A DNA stretch of 21,708 nt from NCBI GenBank assembly GCA_943349675.1, contig CALQZN010000006.1:1-21708 (forward strand). The letters are read 5' to 3'. Shown piece after piece: positions 7,670 through 14,598 of the stretch. The notes beneath the pieces were generated by a model. The model was not told the origin of the DNA. It saw only the letters and a list, made by a program, of their open reading frames with translations, and made no database searches. Origin of the DNA: Candidatus Nomurabacteria bacterium (GTDB lineage Bacteria > Patescibacteriota > Minisyncoccia > Phycocordibacterales > SBAW01). The stretch's first letter is position 1; each line of letters opens with the position of its first letter. The translations under genes and the position numbers were made by a program.

Positions 7670-8977
7670 CTACTTCGCAGGGCCCGAGTACGGAGTTACG
7701 TCGTTTGGAGGCACTTCACCCATGGGTGAGTCGTTGGAGACAATACGGTTGAGCTTCCATCCGTCCTCATCTTTATGCCAAATGTGCGGCAAGCGATAGC
7801 GGTTAATAACTTCCCAAAAATGCTCTTCGGTAATGTCGAGGTATTGCAAAAATTGCTCAAAATATTTCTTAGGAAATTCGTGGTCATAGCGGTGCACCAA
7901 AGCCACTCCTTCATCCCGAGTAATGTGCCCGCAGCGGATTTCGCTACACGCTTCGCGCGTTGCGCGGCCATAACCAAACTTAATGTATGCCAGCAACCAG
8001 TGGAAGGAGTCTAGCTGGTCGTCGATGCTTACATGTTTAGTGTAACTCCCTTCCGTGCGCTCGAGCGCTGCCTCAAAGCCGGTATGTTTAGAAGCATAGT
8101 AAAAATGTTCTTGCGGTACCCACAACTTGTAGTACGACCACCAATGCATTTGTAGCCCCAAATCTTCTACTGCTTTTTTTGCCGGAGGGCGATAAAAATC
8201 AAAGTTTGCATGTTGCATTTCTTCTTCGGTAAAAATCCCCATCTTTACCCCCTCTGCAAGTAGCGTATCGACACCCGCACCTTTGTAGTACAAATCATTC
8301 CAGTCTTCAGGAGACTCGTACGGCTTATTTTCATTTTTAAATGACCCGCCATACTCCACCTCACCGTTTTCTCCATAAAAAATAAGTGGGATATTAAATC
8401 GCTGCGCGATTTGAAATCCATATGCTTTTTGTCCAAATGTAAACGGCTCCCATGGGTCGCCCTTAAGTTCAAACGCCACCCGTGCCAATTTGCGGTGCAA
8501 CAAGCCGTTTGGCCACGCGGTCAAACCATCAAACCCGCTTTGGATCATGTTGTAGTAATTTTGCCAACCAATGTCGGTGTAAATAAACGGCGCCCACGTC
8601 GCAGTGAGTGGATGCATACCGTATTTAGTTTTCAACTGATGTGCTACAAGTGCGCTATCTTTACCACCACTGGCTGGCACCACAACATCCCAACTGCCGT
8701 CTTTTGAACGATGCTTGTCGAGTAGTGCCACCAGCTCTTTTTCTCGCGCATCCCAGTCGATACCGCCGCCAAACTTTTTTTCTGCATATTTGCAGGCATT
8801 ACAAATACCGTCTTCACTAAAGTCAGTACGTGGCCGCTGGTTTGATATGACGCATTTTTTGCAGTATTGAATTGTCGTAGGCAACTGCGCCAATTGCGCA
8901 TCTTTTGTTGTTTTTGCGTACTGGCTGTATTTACTCTCGTCTATGTCCAGCTTGGGGAATTTGTAGTGTATATCCAT
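7670..8977 (-). CDS. N-acetyl-sugar amidotransferase (WbpG/PseA/PtmG family)
   Basis: Predicted ATP-dependent enzyme that converts an N-acetyl group on a sugar to an acetamidino group, using ammonia from the HisH/HisF pair encoded just upstream. The 435-residue protein has two CxxC pairs (Cys39/Cys42 and Cys59/Cys62) that probably bind zinc, then a PP-loop ATP pyrophosphatase signature SGGKDS (103-108), and further family stretches such as the FYGENGEVEYGG region. The frame is open up to 9085, but that would overlap hisH. ATG at 8977 leaves 19 bases after the hisH stop and begins just before family-like sequence. Known relatives act on pseudaminic acid, legionaminic acid or ManNAc3NAcA precursors. 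Here legionaminate is the likely substrate because of the flanking genes. Confidence 0.9.
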   Translation of the reverse strand: MDIHYKFPKLDIDESKYSQYAKTTKDAQLAQLPTTIQYCKKCVISNQRPRTDFSEDGICNACKYAEKKFGGGIDWDAREKELVALLDKHRSKDGSWDVVVPASGGKDSALVAHQLKTKYGMHPLTATWAPFIYTDIGWQNYYNMIQSGFDGLTAWPNGLLHRKLARVAFELKGDPWEPFTFGQKAYGFQIAQRFNIPLIFYGENGEVEYGGSFKNENKPYESPEDWNDLYYKGAGVDTLLAEGVKMGIFTEEEMQHANFDFYRPPAKKAVEDLGLQMHWWSYYKLWVPQEHFYYASKHTGFEAALERTEGSYTKHVSIDDQLDSFHWLLAYIKFGYGRATREACSEIRCGHITRDEGVALVHRYDHEFPKKYFEQFLQYLDITEEHFWEVINRYRLPHIWHKDEDGWKLNRIVSNDSPMGEVPPNDVTPYSGPAK

Positions 8978-8996
8978 ATTTTGTGTGCCTATCCTA

Positions 8997-9632
8997 TCAC
9001 AGTGACCCTCCCTCACAAAACACCCGGAGCAGCGCCAACCCTGCATCCGCACTTTTTTCGGGGTGAAATTGTGTACCCATAACACTCCCTTCTCCTACCG
9101 TCGCACAGTAGGTATACCATCCATAGTTCGTGGTAGCCCAGACAGACTCAGGATTTGTGGGTTCAAGCACGTACGAATGTACAAAATAAAAAAACGGTTT
9201 GTCTGTATCTCCCAGAAGTCTCTTTGCTTCTGTACTCGTAGGAGACACCTCTTGCCACCCAATGGCTGGGATTTTTACACCATCTCCCAAGTCCGGAAAA
9301 TGCACCACCTTTCCTTTAATAATCCCCAAACCTTCCCACTCGCCAAACTCAAACCCTTTTTCAAGCAGCAACTGTGCACCCAAACAAATACCCAATATCG
9401 GCGTCCCTTTTTTTGCTGCTTGTTGCAGCACTTCGACAAGTCCACGTACGCGCAAGCCCTCCATGCCCGCTTTAAATGTGCCAATACCAGGCAAAATAAT
9501 CGCGTCAGCTATTTCTATTTTTTCCTTCTCCTCAGTAATGTAGGCGCCTGGCGCAAACTTGCGCACCGCTTTGAGTACACTCCAGAGATTACTTACACCG
9601 TAGTCGACTATTGCAATATTTTTTTGTGTCAT
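8997..9632 (-). CDS. hisH: HisH-like glutamine amidotransferase subunit
   Basis: Class I glutaminase that releases ammonia from glutamine and passes it to its HisF-like partner. The 211-residue protein has the oxyanion segment PGIGTF (48-53), nucleophile Cys83 in GICLGAQLL, and the other triad residues His190 and Glu192 in QFHPEKS. All catalytic residues are present. The start overlaps the hisF stop as ATGA. No other histidine-biosynthesis gene is visible and the next gene is a sugar amidotransferase. It is therefore probably the second, glycan-dedicated HisH (as HisH2 beside wbpG in Pseudomonas) and not the one for imidazole glycerol phosphate. Family is certain; pathway is inferred from context. 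Confidence 0.92.
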   Translation of the reverse strand: MTQKNIAIVDYGVSNLWSVLKAVRKFAPGAYITEEKEKIEIADAIILPGIGTFKAGMEGLRVRGLVEVLQQAAKKGTPILGICLGAQLLLEKGFEFGEWEGLGIIKGKVVHFPDLGDGVKIPAIGWQEVSPTSTEAKRLLGDTDKPFFYFVHSYVLEPTNPESVWATTNYGWYTYCATVGEGSVMGTQFHPEKSADAGLALLRVFCEGGSL

Positions 9633-10375
9633 ATGCGTACAGAGATATGTTCAGCGGCTAGTGCGTTTTTTATATCGGGAATAGTGGCTAGATCATAGTG
9701 GAGGATGCTCGACACCGACACGGCATCTGCGCCTTTTTTTGCAGCACGCACTACATCATCCGCACTACCAGCCCCGCCGTGGATAATAACTGGCACAGGA
9801 GATATTGCACTCACCGCACGCAATAACCCTAAGTCATACCCTTCTTTAGTACCGTCCTTATCCACGGACGTAAGCAATATCTCTCCCACTCCCATCTGGA
9901 GCGCTTGCCCAACCCACTCAACTACATCTTTACCAGTGGTCTCTCTACCTCCATCGGTATAGACTTCCCATGCGTTATCACCTATTTTTTTTGCCTCAAC
10001 AGAAAGTACGATGCATTGCGAGCCAAACATTTCTGCCGCCTCTTTTAGAAAAGTAGGGTTATGTACTGCGTACGTGTTGATAGCAACCTTATCTGCCCCG
10101 GCACCAAGCGCCAGCGCGATGTCGTGGAGTGATCGTATACCACCACCTACAGTTAAGGGCACAAAAACCTCTGCCGACGCACGTTTAAGCTGTTCAAAAT
10201 CGAGGTTGCGCCGATACAGACTGGCAACAATATCTAAGTAAATAAGTTCGTCAGCACCTTGCACATAGTAACGCTCTGCCAGCTCGGCCGGCTCCCCCAC
10301 CACACGCAGGCCTTCGGTCTGCACTGTCTTGACCACATTGGGGCCTTTTATATCAAGTCGGGCGATGACACGCAT
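9629..10375 (-). CDS. hisF: HisF-like cyclase-family subunit of the amidotransferase module
   Basis: A 248-residue TIM barrel of the HisF family: RVIARLDIKG (2-11), PLTVGGGIRS, GADKVAINT, EILLTSVDKDGT and IIHGGAG are all recognisable. In canonical HisF two aspartates (Asp11 and Asp130 in the Thermotoga enzyme) do the cyclase chemistry. Here the first is kept (Asp9) and the second aligns to Glu in SVEAKK. This fits a subgroup found with sugar amidotransferases, where the barrel mainly conducts ammonia. ATG at 10375 was chosen over the upstream in-frame TTG at 10405 because the family begins directly with RVIARLD and because the TTG lies inside a strong hairpin. The stop overlaps hisH (ATGA). 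Confidence 0.9.
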   Translation of the reverse strand: MRVIARLDIKGPNVVKTVQTEGLRVVGEPAELAERYYVQGADELIYLDIVASLYRRNLDFEQLKRASAEVFVPLTVGGGIRSLHDIALALGAGADKVAINTYAVHNPTFLKEAAEMFGSQCIVLSVEAKKIGDNAWEVYTDGGRETTGKDVVEWVGQALQMGVGEILLTSVDKDGTKEGYDLGLLRAVSAISPVPVIIHGGAGSADDVVRAAKKGADAVSVSSILHYDLATIPDIKNALAAEHISVRI

Positions 10376-10378
10376 AGA

Positions 10379-10413
10379 GGTTATAACGGGGTAATCGTAC
10401 CCCAAGTTACACC
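10379..10413 (-). promoter_or_regulatory. Strong inverted repeat in the gap before hisF
   Basis: Between the stop of the upstream 624-codon gene and the hisF ATG, the 39-base gap folds almost entirely into one hairpin. The core is GGGGTA (10398-10403) pairing with TACCCC (10388-10393) around a CGAT loop. It extends with TAAC (10406-10409) against GTTA (10384-10387) across a TT bulge, then weaker pairs out to GG/CC. The base lies three nucleotides from the start codon. There is no T-run after it, so it is not a standard terminator. It could tune hisF translation, mark an RNA cleavage site or lower read-through. Confidence 0.5.
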
Positions 10414-10414
10414 A

Positions 10415-12289
10415 TTACAAAAGGGTGCTGTGTTGTGCCATTTTTTCTATACATGCGGCTGCACGCTCTGCTGCCTTGCCATCAAACGCATACTCGCGGG
10501 CCAAAAAAGCAGTAGCATTCGCCGAGAGTTGCTGGCGCAGGTCGGGATTTTTTGCAACCTCCTCTAGCGTACGGGACAAATCTTCTGTCGAGGTTGCTAT
10601 GCGCATCGCACCCGCTTCCACGTAGGGAGTGAAGTGCTGTGTCCCTGTCATGCGCTCAAGCGGGCACAACCCCACATACACTAGCGGCTTGCCACACTGG
10701 AGCGCTTCAAGTGCAGCAGTTGAATATCCGGAAATAACTACGTCCGTCTCAGCGTACAAACCAGACAGTGGCTCAAACTGCGCAACAGTATAGGACATGT
10801 CTTCAAAAAAAGAAGCTATGACCTCTCTCAAAAATGAGTCTCTATTTGGCCCAGGACGGAGTTTGAGTATCACATGTGCATGTAGAATAGGTCGCACCGC
10901 AATTGCAACTGCTCTAAAGTAGTCAACCACATCAAAAGAGTCGGTCGATTCTTCAGGAAAAACTAGAGGTGCCACTGCCAAAAAAGTTATCTTTTTACTA
11001 GGGACAGCGCTTTTGCGCAACGAAGCGTACACATCAAAACGCGGCGAACCTATAACAACAGGTGTACTCTGTGTGTCGCCCGCAGCTTGCATTTCTCGCT
11101 CTACCAGAGTGCCGTATACTCCCATAAATTCTGCGGCATGGCGTTTGCCGGTTGAGCCAGGACCAAAATACATCAACCCGTGCTGCATCTCGATTGAAGG
11201 GATAGAGCACGCGCGAGCAACTTGAGCCAAAATACCAAAATGAAGTTGGGAGCTGATAGTCGCCCGCAACATAACTACCTGTGGCTTAAGTTTTTTCACA
11301 AGCGCATGTGCATTGTCGATACTCTGCAGCGCTTCTTCTTTGGCACTTTGCACAATACTATCCAACGCAGACACCAAAAGCGGTTCGATAGAAATGTTTC
11401 CAAATACAAAAGTCCCAATGCCTTTTGTAGATATAGTTTGCCAAGTACGTGCAAACGCCTCCTTAATATCCCCATGCTCCACCGATGTGTGGTATGCGTC
11501 TAGGTGCAAAAAACGCATACGGAACCGCCATACGTTAGACAACCCTGCATTAAAAACTTCTTGTCGGTCAAGAAGAAACACTTCTGCCGACCGGACATAG
11601 CTAAGTGAAGGCGCCAAGTTTTTCCAATAGTCACTGGCTAAAATACGCACACCTTTTGGCTGCAGATACGAAATCATAGAAATGGCAGTATTCAGCATAC
11701 CCACCGCCCACCCAAATAAGATACGTTTAATTGCAAATATACGACGGCTCGGTGCCCCAGCAGTAGTGGGGACAGGTAATACGAGTGCTTCTATATTTTT
11801 TTGCGCAGCTATCAGTGCCACCGCATCGCCCAACACGCGCATTTGATGGTCGGTCAAACAACTCCCCATTGGAGGCCTCAGCGCAAAAGTTGGAAACACT
11901 ACTATTCGCCTCACTCCCTCATGCATAGCTACAAGGTTAGACACAATGTCGGTGTAGTAGAGCAGTCGGTTGGTATATCCTTGCAGTTGCGGGAAGTATA
12001 GTTGTCCCAAAGATATGTCTCGATACATAAAAAAAGACCATTCTGGGGCTTCGAAAATCGAAGCGGTCCACTCTTCGCTTTTTATCATACGCATAGCATC
12101 GGGGGTCCGATATTCTTTGGCCGACAAAAAAGGTACTCCCAGTTGCACTAGCGCATGTTCTATCTCAGCATCAAGCGGCACAAGGGCGTATCCCTCTTCT
12201 TTAATAGACACGTGGTCGTCAAGAAAACGCTGATATACATCCACATGCGCCAACTCCGACAAAAGCAAAATGTTTTTTTCTCCTGCCAT
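10415..12289 (-). CDS. GT-B-like glycosyltransferase, possible nonulosonate transferase
   Basis: A 624-residue protein not assigned to a named family. The N-terminal half (1-330) has no motif I can name. From about 335 it looks like the C-terminal half of a GT-B/polysialyltransferase or capsule-transferase-type enzyme: IPSIEMQHG (363-371), VIGSPRFD (412-419), LKLRPGPN (476-482) and TDVVISGYSTAALEAL (515-530) followed by GKPLVYV. The last motif is the usual donor-binding end of a Rossmann domain. No signal peptide or membrane segment is evident. Its stop and start sit within an operon: it overlaps the FkbM stop by one base (TAATG) and precedes the amidino module and CMP-sugar genes. Context makes transfer of the CMP-nonulosonate a reasonable guess, but no sequence feature proves the donor. 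Confidence 0.62.
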   Translation of the reverse strand: MAGEKNILLLSELAHVDVYQRFLDDHVSIKEEGYALVPLDAEIEHALVQLGVPFLSAKEYRTPDAMRMIKSEEWTASIFEAPEWSFFMYRDISLGQLYFPQLQGYTNRLLYYTDIVSNLVAMHEGVRRIVVFPTFALRPPMGSCLTDHQMRVLGDAVALIAAQKNIEALVLPVPTTAGAPSRRIFAIKRILFGWAVGMLNTAISMISYLQPKGVRILASDYWKNLAPSLSYVRSAEVFLLDRQEVFNAGLSNVWRFRMRFLHLDAYHTSVEHGDIKEAFARTWQTISTKGIGTFVFGNISIEPLLVSALDSIVQSAKEEALQSIDNAHALVKKLKPQVVMLRATISSQLHFGILAQVARACSIPSIEMQHGLMYFGPGSTGKRHAAEFMGVYGTLVEREMQAAGDTQSTPVVIGSPRFDVYASLRKSAVPSKKITFLAVAPLVFPEESTDSFDVVDYFRAVAIAVRPILHAHVILKLRPGPNRDSFLREVIASFFEDMSYTVAQFEPLSGLYAETDVVISGYSTAALEALQCGKPLVYVGLCPLERMTGTQHFTPYVEAGAMRIATSTEDLSRTLEEVAKNPDLRQQLSANATAFLAREYAFDGKAAERAAACIEKMAQHSTLL

Positions 12290-12948
12290 TACTGAAAAAA
12301 ATGATTACCCGAGTGCGCACTGCCAAGCAACGTTGCTTTGTAACCTAAAGATTCTAAAAATGCTATTGCCTCGGGAGACCCTTCGGCAACAATTTTAGGT
12401 TTATGTTGGCGGAGCATTTGCTCTCCTCCTTTAAAAATGCGAAGGTCACTCCCCTCGGCATCTACTTTCATAATCGTCGGGATAACAGGGAACGTGTCCA
12501 GCGTGATGGCTTCCACAGCTACCGTGCCGGTGTCGGAGACACGGCTAAGCCCCAAACGAACTCCCTCTTCCATATACACCGTGCCAGCTTTGTCTGACAG
12601 AGCAAGCTGATGGGAATGTATGTTGCCGCGCTCGTTTTGTTTAAGCAGTGCAAATGCTTTTGGAAACGGCTCAAACGCGTGGACCTCTGCCCCTTTATGG
12701 TTTGCAAGCAGTGAGTAAAACCCGGCATTCGCTCCAATATCAAAAAAGATATCCTTGTCTGTTATGTTCGCATTCAAACAAGCATACACGTCGACCTCTC
12801 CTCCATCTATATATCCTCTTTGGCAAATAGAGCGGAACTCGGGGAACGGTACGCGCATATGGTCGCCCCACACCGTCACCGCAGGGGCAACGCCTCGCAC
12901 ATAACTAGGCAACTCTTTGATGTATCTTGGTATGTTTTTGATATGCAT
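12289..12948 (-). CDS. FkbM-family SAM-dependent methyltransferase
   Basis: Probably O-methylates a sugar hydroxyl of the surface glycan. With ATG at 12948 the protein is 219 residues. It has the SAM-binding motif FDIGANAGFYS (69-79), an acidic VHAFEPFP strand end, and the FkbM signature MKVDAEGSDLRIFKGG near the C-terminus. The frame is open up to 13026. The ATG at 12966 lies inside a TATAAT hexamer and only five bases from the divergent start, so 12948 is preferred; residues 1-6 are the only uncertainty. It appears to be the first gene of the long minus-strand operon. The one-base overlap with the next gene shows close coupling. The acceptor sugar is unknown. Confidence 0.84.
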   Translation of the reverse strand: MHIKNIPRYIKELPSYVRGVAPAVTVWGDHMRVPFPEFRSICQRGYIDGGEVDVYACLNANITDKDIFFDIGANAGFYSLLANHKGAEVHAFEPFPKAFALLKQNERGNIHSHQLALSDKAGTVYMEEGVRLGLSRVSDTGTVAVEAITLDTFPVIPTIMKVDAEGSDLRIFKGGEQMLRQHKPKIVAEGSPEAIAFLESLGYKATLLGSAHSGNHFFQ

Positions 12949-12952
12949 ATGG

Positions 12953-12970
12953 TATAGTGTTGCCATTATA
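12953..12970. promoter_or_regulatory. Overlapping divergent -10 elements (FkbM operon and methyltransferase pair)
   Basis: Between the divergent starts at 12948 (minus) and 12972 (plus) there are only 23 bases. They contain TATAGT on the plus strand (12953-12958) and TATAAT on the minus strand (12965-12970). Predicted RNAs would begin about 7-10 bases before each ATG. A convincing -35 was not found on either strand (TTGGTA at 12927-12932 is 20 bases from the plus -10). Both promoters must share this space, so the two operons may compete for polymerase. The hexamers are seen in sequence; their use is inferred. Confidence 0.42.
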
Positions 12971-12971
12971 T

Positions 12972-13541
12972 ATGAATAGCGACCACTCGTCTCCCATACA
13001 AAAACTGAACATCGGCTGTGGAACACACATTAAAAGTGGCTGGGTCAACCTCGACATCGCCAACCTGCCTGGAGTAGACATGGTGCACGACATAGAAAAA
13101 CTGCCGCTCCCTTTTGTGGACGCACAATTTGACGAAATTTTATGCGAGTTTGTGCTCGAGCACATTAACTGGCCACCAGTGCTTAAAGAAATACACCGCA
13201 TACTGGCTCCCGGCGGCAAACTACACGTATTGGTGCCACATTTTACCTCCAAACAAAACTTTACCGACCCGCAACACGTGCGACTTTTCTCTATAGAAAC
13301 GTTTGACTTTTTTATCCCCAGCACCAAAACGTATCAGAGTCATCCGGGCTACTTTGACTTCTACTTTACTTCAATTCCAGAGCACAGGATTACGTTTGAA
13401 TTATCTTCGAGACTTTTTTTCTTTAATAAATTCGTCGCTAAGTGGGTCAACAAAACAAAATACCGCCAACAATTATATGAATCTCTTTTTCTCTCTCGCC
13501 TCTTCCCCGCAGAAAATATTATCTTCACTATTGTGAAATAA
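12972..13541 (+). CDS. Class I SAM methyltransferase, first of a tandem pair
   Basis: A 189-residue protein of the Methyltransf_11 type: motif I LNIGCG (about 12-17), an acidic end of strand 2 at LDIA, HDIEKLPLPF, the EFVLEHI segment and the post-motif RILAPGGKLHVLVPHF. The C-terminal part ends in SRLFPAENI. The frame extends five codons upstream to GTG at 12957, but ATG at 12972 places motif I at the usual distance and clears the -10 hexamer. One base separates it from the next gene, which is its close relative. Likely target is a sugar or precursor of the surface glycan; the sequence does not say which. It is divergent from the nonulosonate operon. Confidence 0.82.
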   Translation: MNSDHSSPIQKLNIGCGTHIKSGWVNLDIANLPGVDMVHDIEKLPLPFVDAQFDEILCEFVLEHINWPPVLKEIHRILAPGGKLHVLVPHFTSKQNFTDPQHVRLFSIETFDFFIPSTKTYQSHPGYFDFYFTSIPEHRITFELSSRLFFFNKFVAKWVNKTKYRQQLYESLFLSRLFPAENIIFTIVK

Positions 13542-13542
13542 C

Positions 13543-14100
13543 ATGGGTACAAAAAAACTCAATCTTGGGTGTGGCAACGTACACAAAGAAGGATGGGTTA
13601 ACCTTGATATTGCACCTATACCCGAAGCTGACGTGGTGCACGACATTGAAAAACTTCCACTCCCATTTAGTGACGCGGAGTTTAACGAGATTGTGTGCCA
13701 CGATATTTTAGAACATATCGACTACCCCAAGGTACTCAAAGATTTACATCGCATACTCGCGCAGGGCGGCACAATACACATTCGTGTGCCGCACTTTACC
13801 TCTAAAAACAACGCCATAGACCCTACCCATAAACGCCTGTTTTCGGTAGAGACGTTTGACTTTTTTTGCGACGGCAAGACAGAGGGCAACCGCGCGGGAC
13901 GCTATATGTACCCTGACTTTGTGTTTACAATAACCAAAACACCTTACTTTACTTTTGAACATTCGCGGAAGTTTTTTTGGTACAACAAACTACTAGAGCA
14001 TTGGGTCAACAAATCACGAAATAACCAGCAAATGTACGAGTCAACTGGCCTCTCACGCCTCTTCCCTGCGCAAAATATAGAAATAACGCTTACAAAGTAA
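13543..14100 (+). CDS. Class I SAM methyltransferase, second of a tandem pair
   Basis: A 185-residue paralogue of the gene before it. By hand count, 71 of about 104 aligned residues match over the N-terminal part, from KLNLGCG to ETFDFF. The C-terminal blocks HWVNK, QQMYES and LSRLFPAQNI also match. Motif I is LNLGCG (about 6-11). The sequence diverges most in the middle (about residues 107-135), where acceptor contacts would be expected, so the pair may methylate different positions. ATG at 13543 follows the previous TAA after one base. The stop TAA is embedded in a hairpin shared with the converging gene. The substrate is unknown. Confidence 0.83.
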   Translation: MGTKKLNLGCGNVHKEGWVNLDIAPIPEADVVHDIEKLPLPFSDAEFNEIVCHDILEHIDYPKVLKDLHRILAQGGTIHIRVPHFTSKNNAIDPTHKRLFSVETFDFFCDGKTEGNRAGRYMYPDFVFTITKTPYFTFEHSRKFFWYNKLLEHWVNKSRNNQQMYESTGLSRLFPAQNIEITLTK

Positions 14101-14114
14101 CTACTTTGTTTTTT
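14092..14114 (+). terminator. Intrinsic terminator overlapping two converging stop codons
   Basis: ACAAAGT (14092-14098) pairs with ACTTTGT (14103-14109) around an AACT loop and is followed by a run of T (14110-14114). The 7-bp stem is perfect. The plus-strand TAA (14098-14100) and the minus-strand TAG (14101-14103) both lie inside it, so the genes end back to back with no spacer. The T-run is only on the plus strand, so it should stop the methyltransferase transcript best. In the other direction the stem lacks a U-tract. Confidence 0.6.
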
Positions 14115-14598
14115 GTTTGCTATATCGTGCAACGACTGTTTCTATTATTTTAGTAGTCGAACGGCCTGGCACCAATGGCACGAGCATAAACTTGCCGCCA
14201 GTTTTTTTGATTGCTTCTTTTTGTGCTTTAAAGTCTGGATGTTTTTTAGTATCTTCTGCTTTCACGTGGACGTCGGGTTTGAGTTTTTGAATCCACGCAA
14301 ATGGTGTTTTTTCTGAAAAGATAAATACATAATCAACACACCTCAAGGCTGCCAAAAGCGCCGCTCTGTCCTTTACCGGGATGATGGGCCGCAAAGGTCC
14401 TTTGTTTTTGCGTACTGAAGCGTCAGAATTAACTCCTACAACCAACACATCGCCTAATTTTTTTGCATTCTCTAAGTTTTGCACATGGCCCACATGCAAA
14501 ATGTCAAAACAGCCATTTGTGGCGACTATTTTTTTACCAGCCTTGCGATCTTTTTGTACCGCACGCCAAACTTGAGCAAACGTCTTAACCTTACTCAT
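14101..14598 (-). CDS. RfaE2/HldE-C-like nucleotidyltransferase
   Basis: A 165-residue cytidylyltransferase-fold protein. NGCFDILHVGHVQNL (28-42) contains the nucleotide-binding HVGH (35-38), followed by VVGVNSDASVR and a GRSTTKII segment near the C-terminus that matches the second binding loop. The closest known type is RfaE domain 2 (heptose-1-phosphate adenylyltransferase), with glycerol-3-phosphate or ribitol cytidylyltransferases as alternatives. No heptose kinase, isomerase or phosphatase gene is visible here. Its start overlaps the E1-beta stop by eight bases, placing it third in the operon with the TPP enzyme. It may activate the product of that enzyme as a nucleotide sugar. The fold is firm, the substrate unknown. 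Confidence 0.86.
   Translation of the reverse strand: MSKVKTFAQVWRAVQKDRKAGKKIVATNGCFDILHVGHVQNLENAKKLGDVLVVGVNSDASVRKNKGPLRPIIPVKDRAALLAALRCVDYVFIFSEKTPFAWIQKLKPDVHVKAEDTKKHPDFKAQKEAIKKTGGKFMLVPLVPGRSTTKIIETVVARYSKQKTK

Noticed and set aside
8997..10375. hisH and hisF as part of a histidine operon
   Set aside because: No other histidine gene is present, and the neighbours are a sugar amidotransferase and nonulosonate genes; the HisF also has an Asp-to-Glu change.
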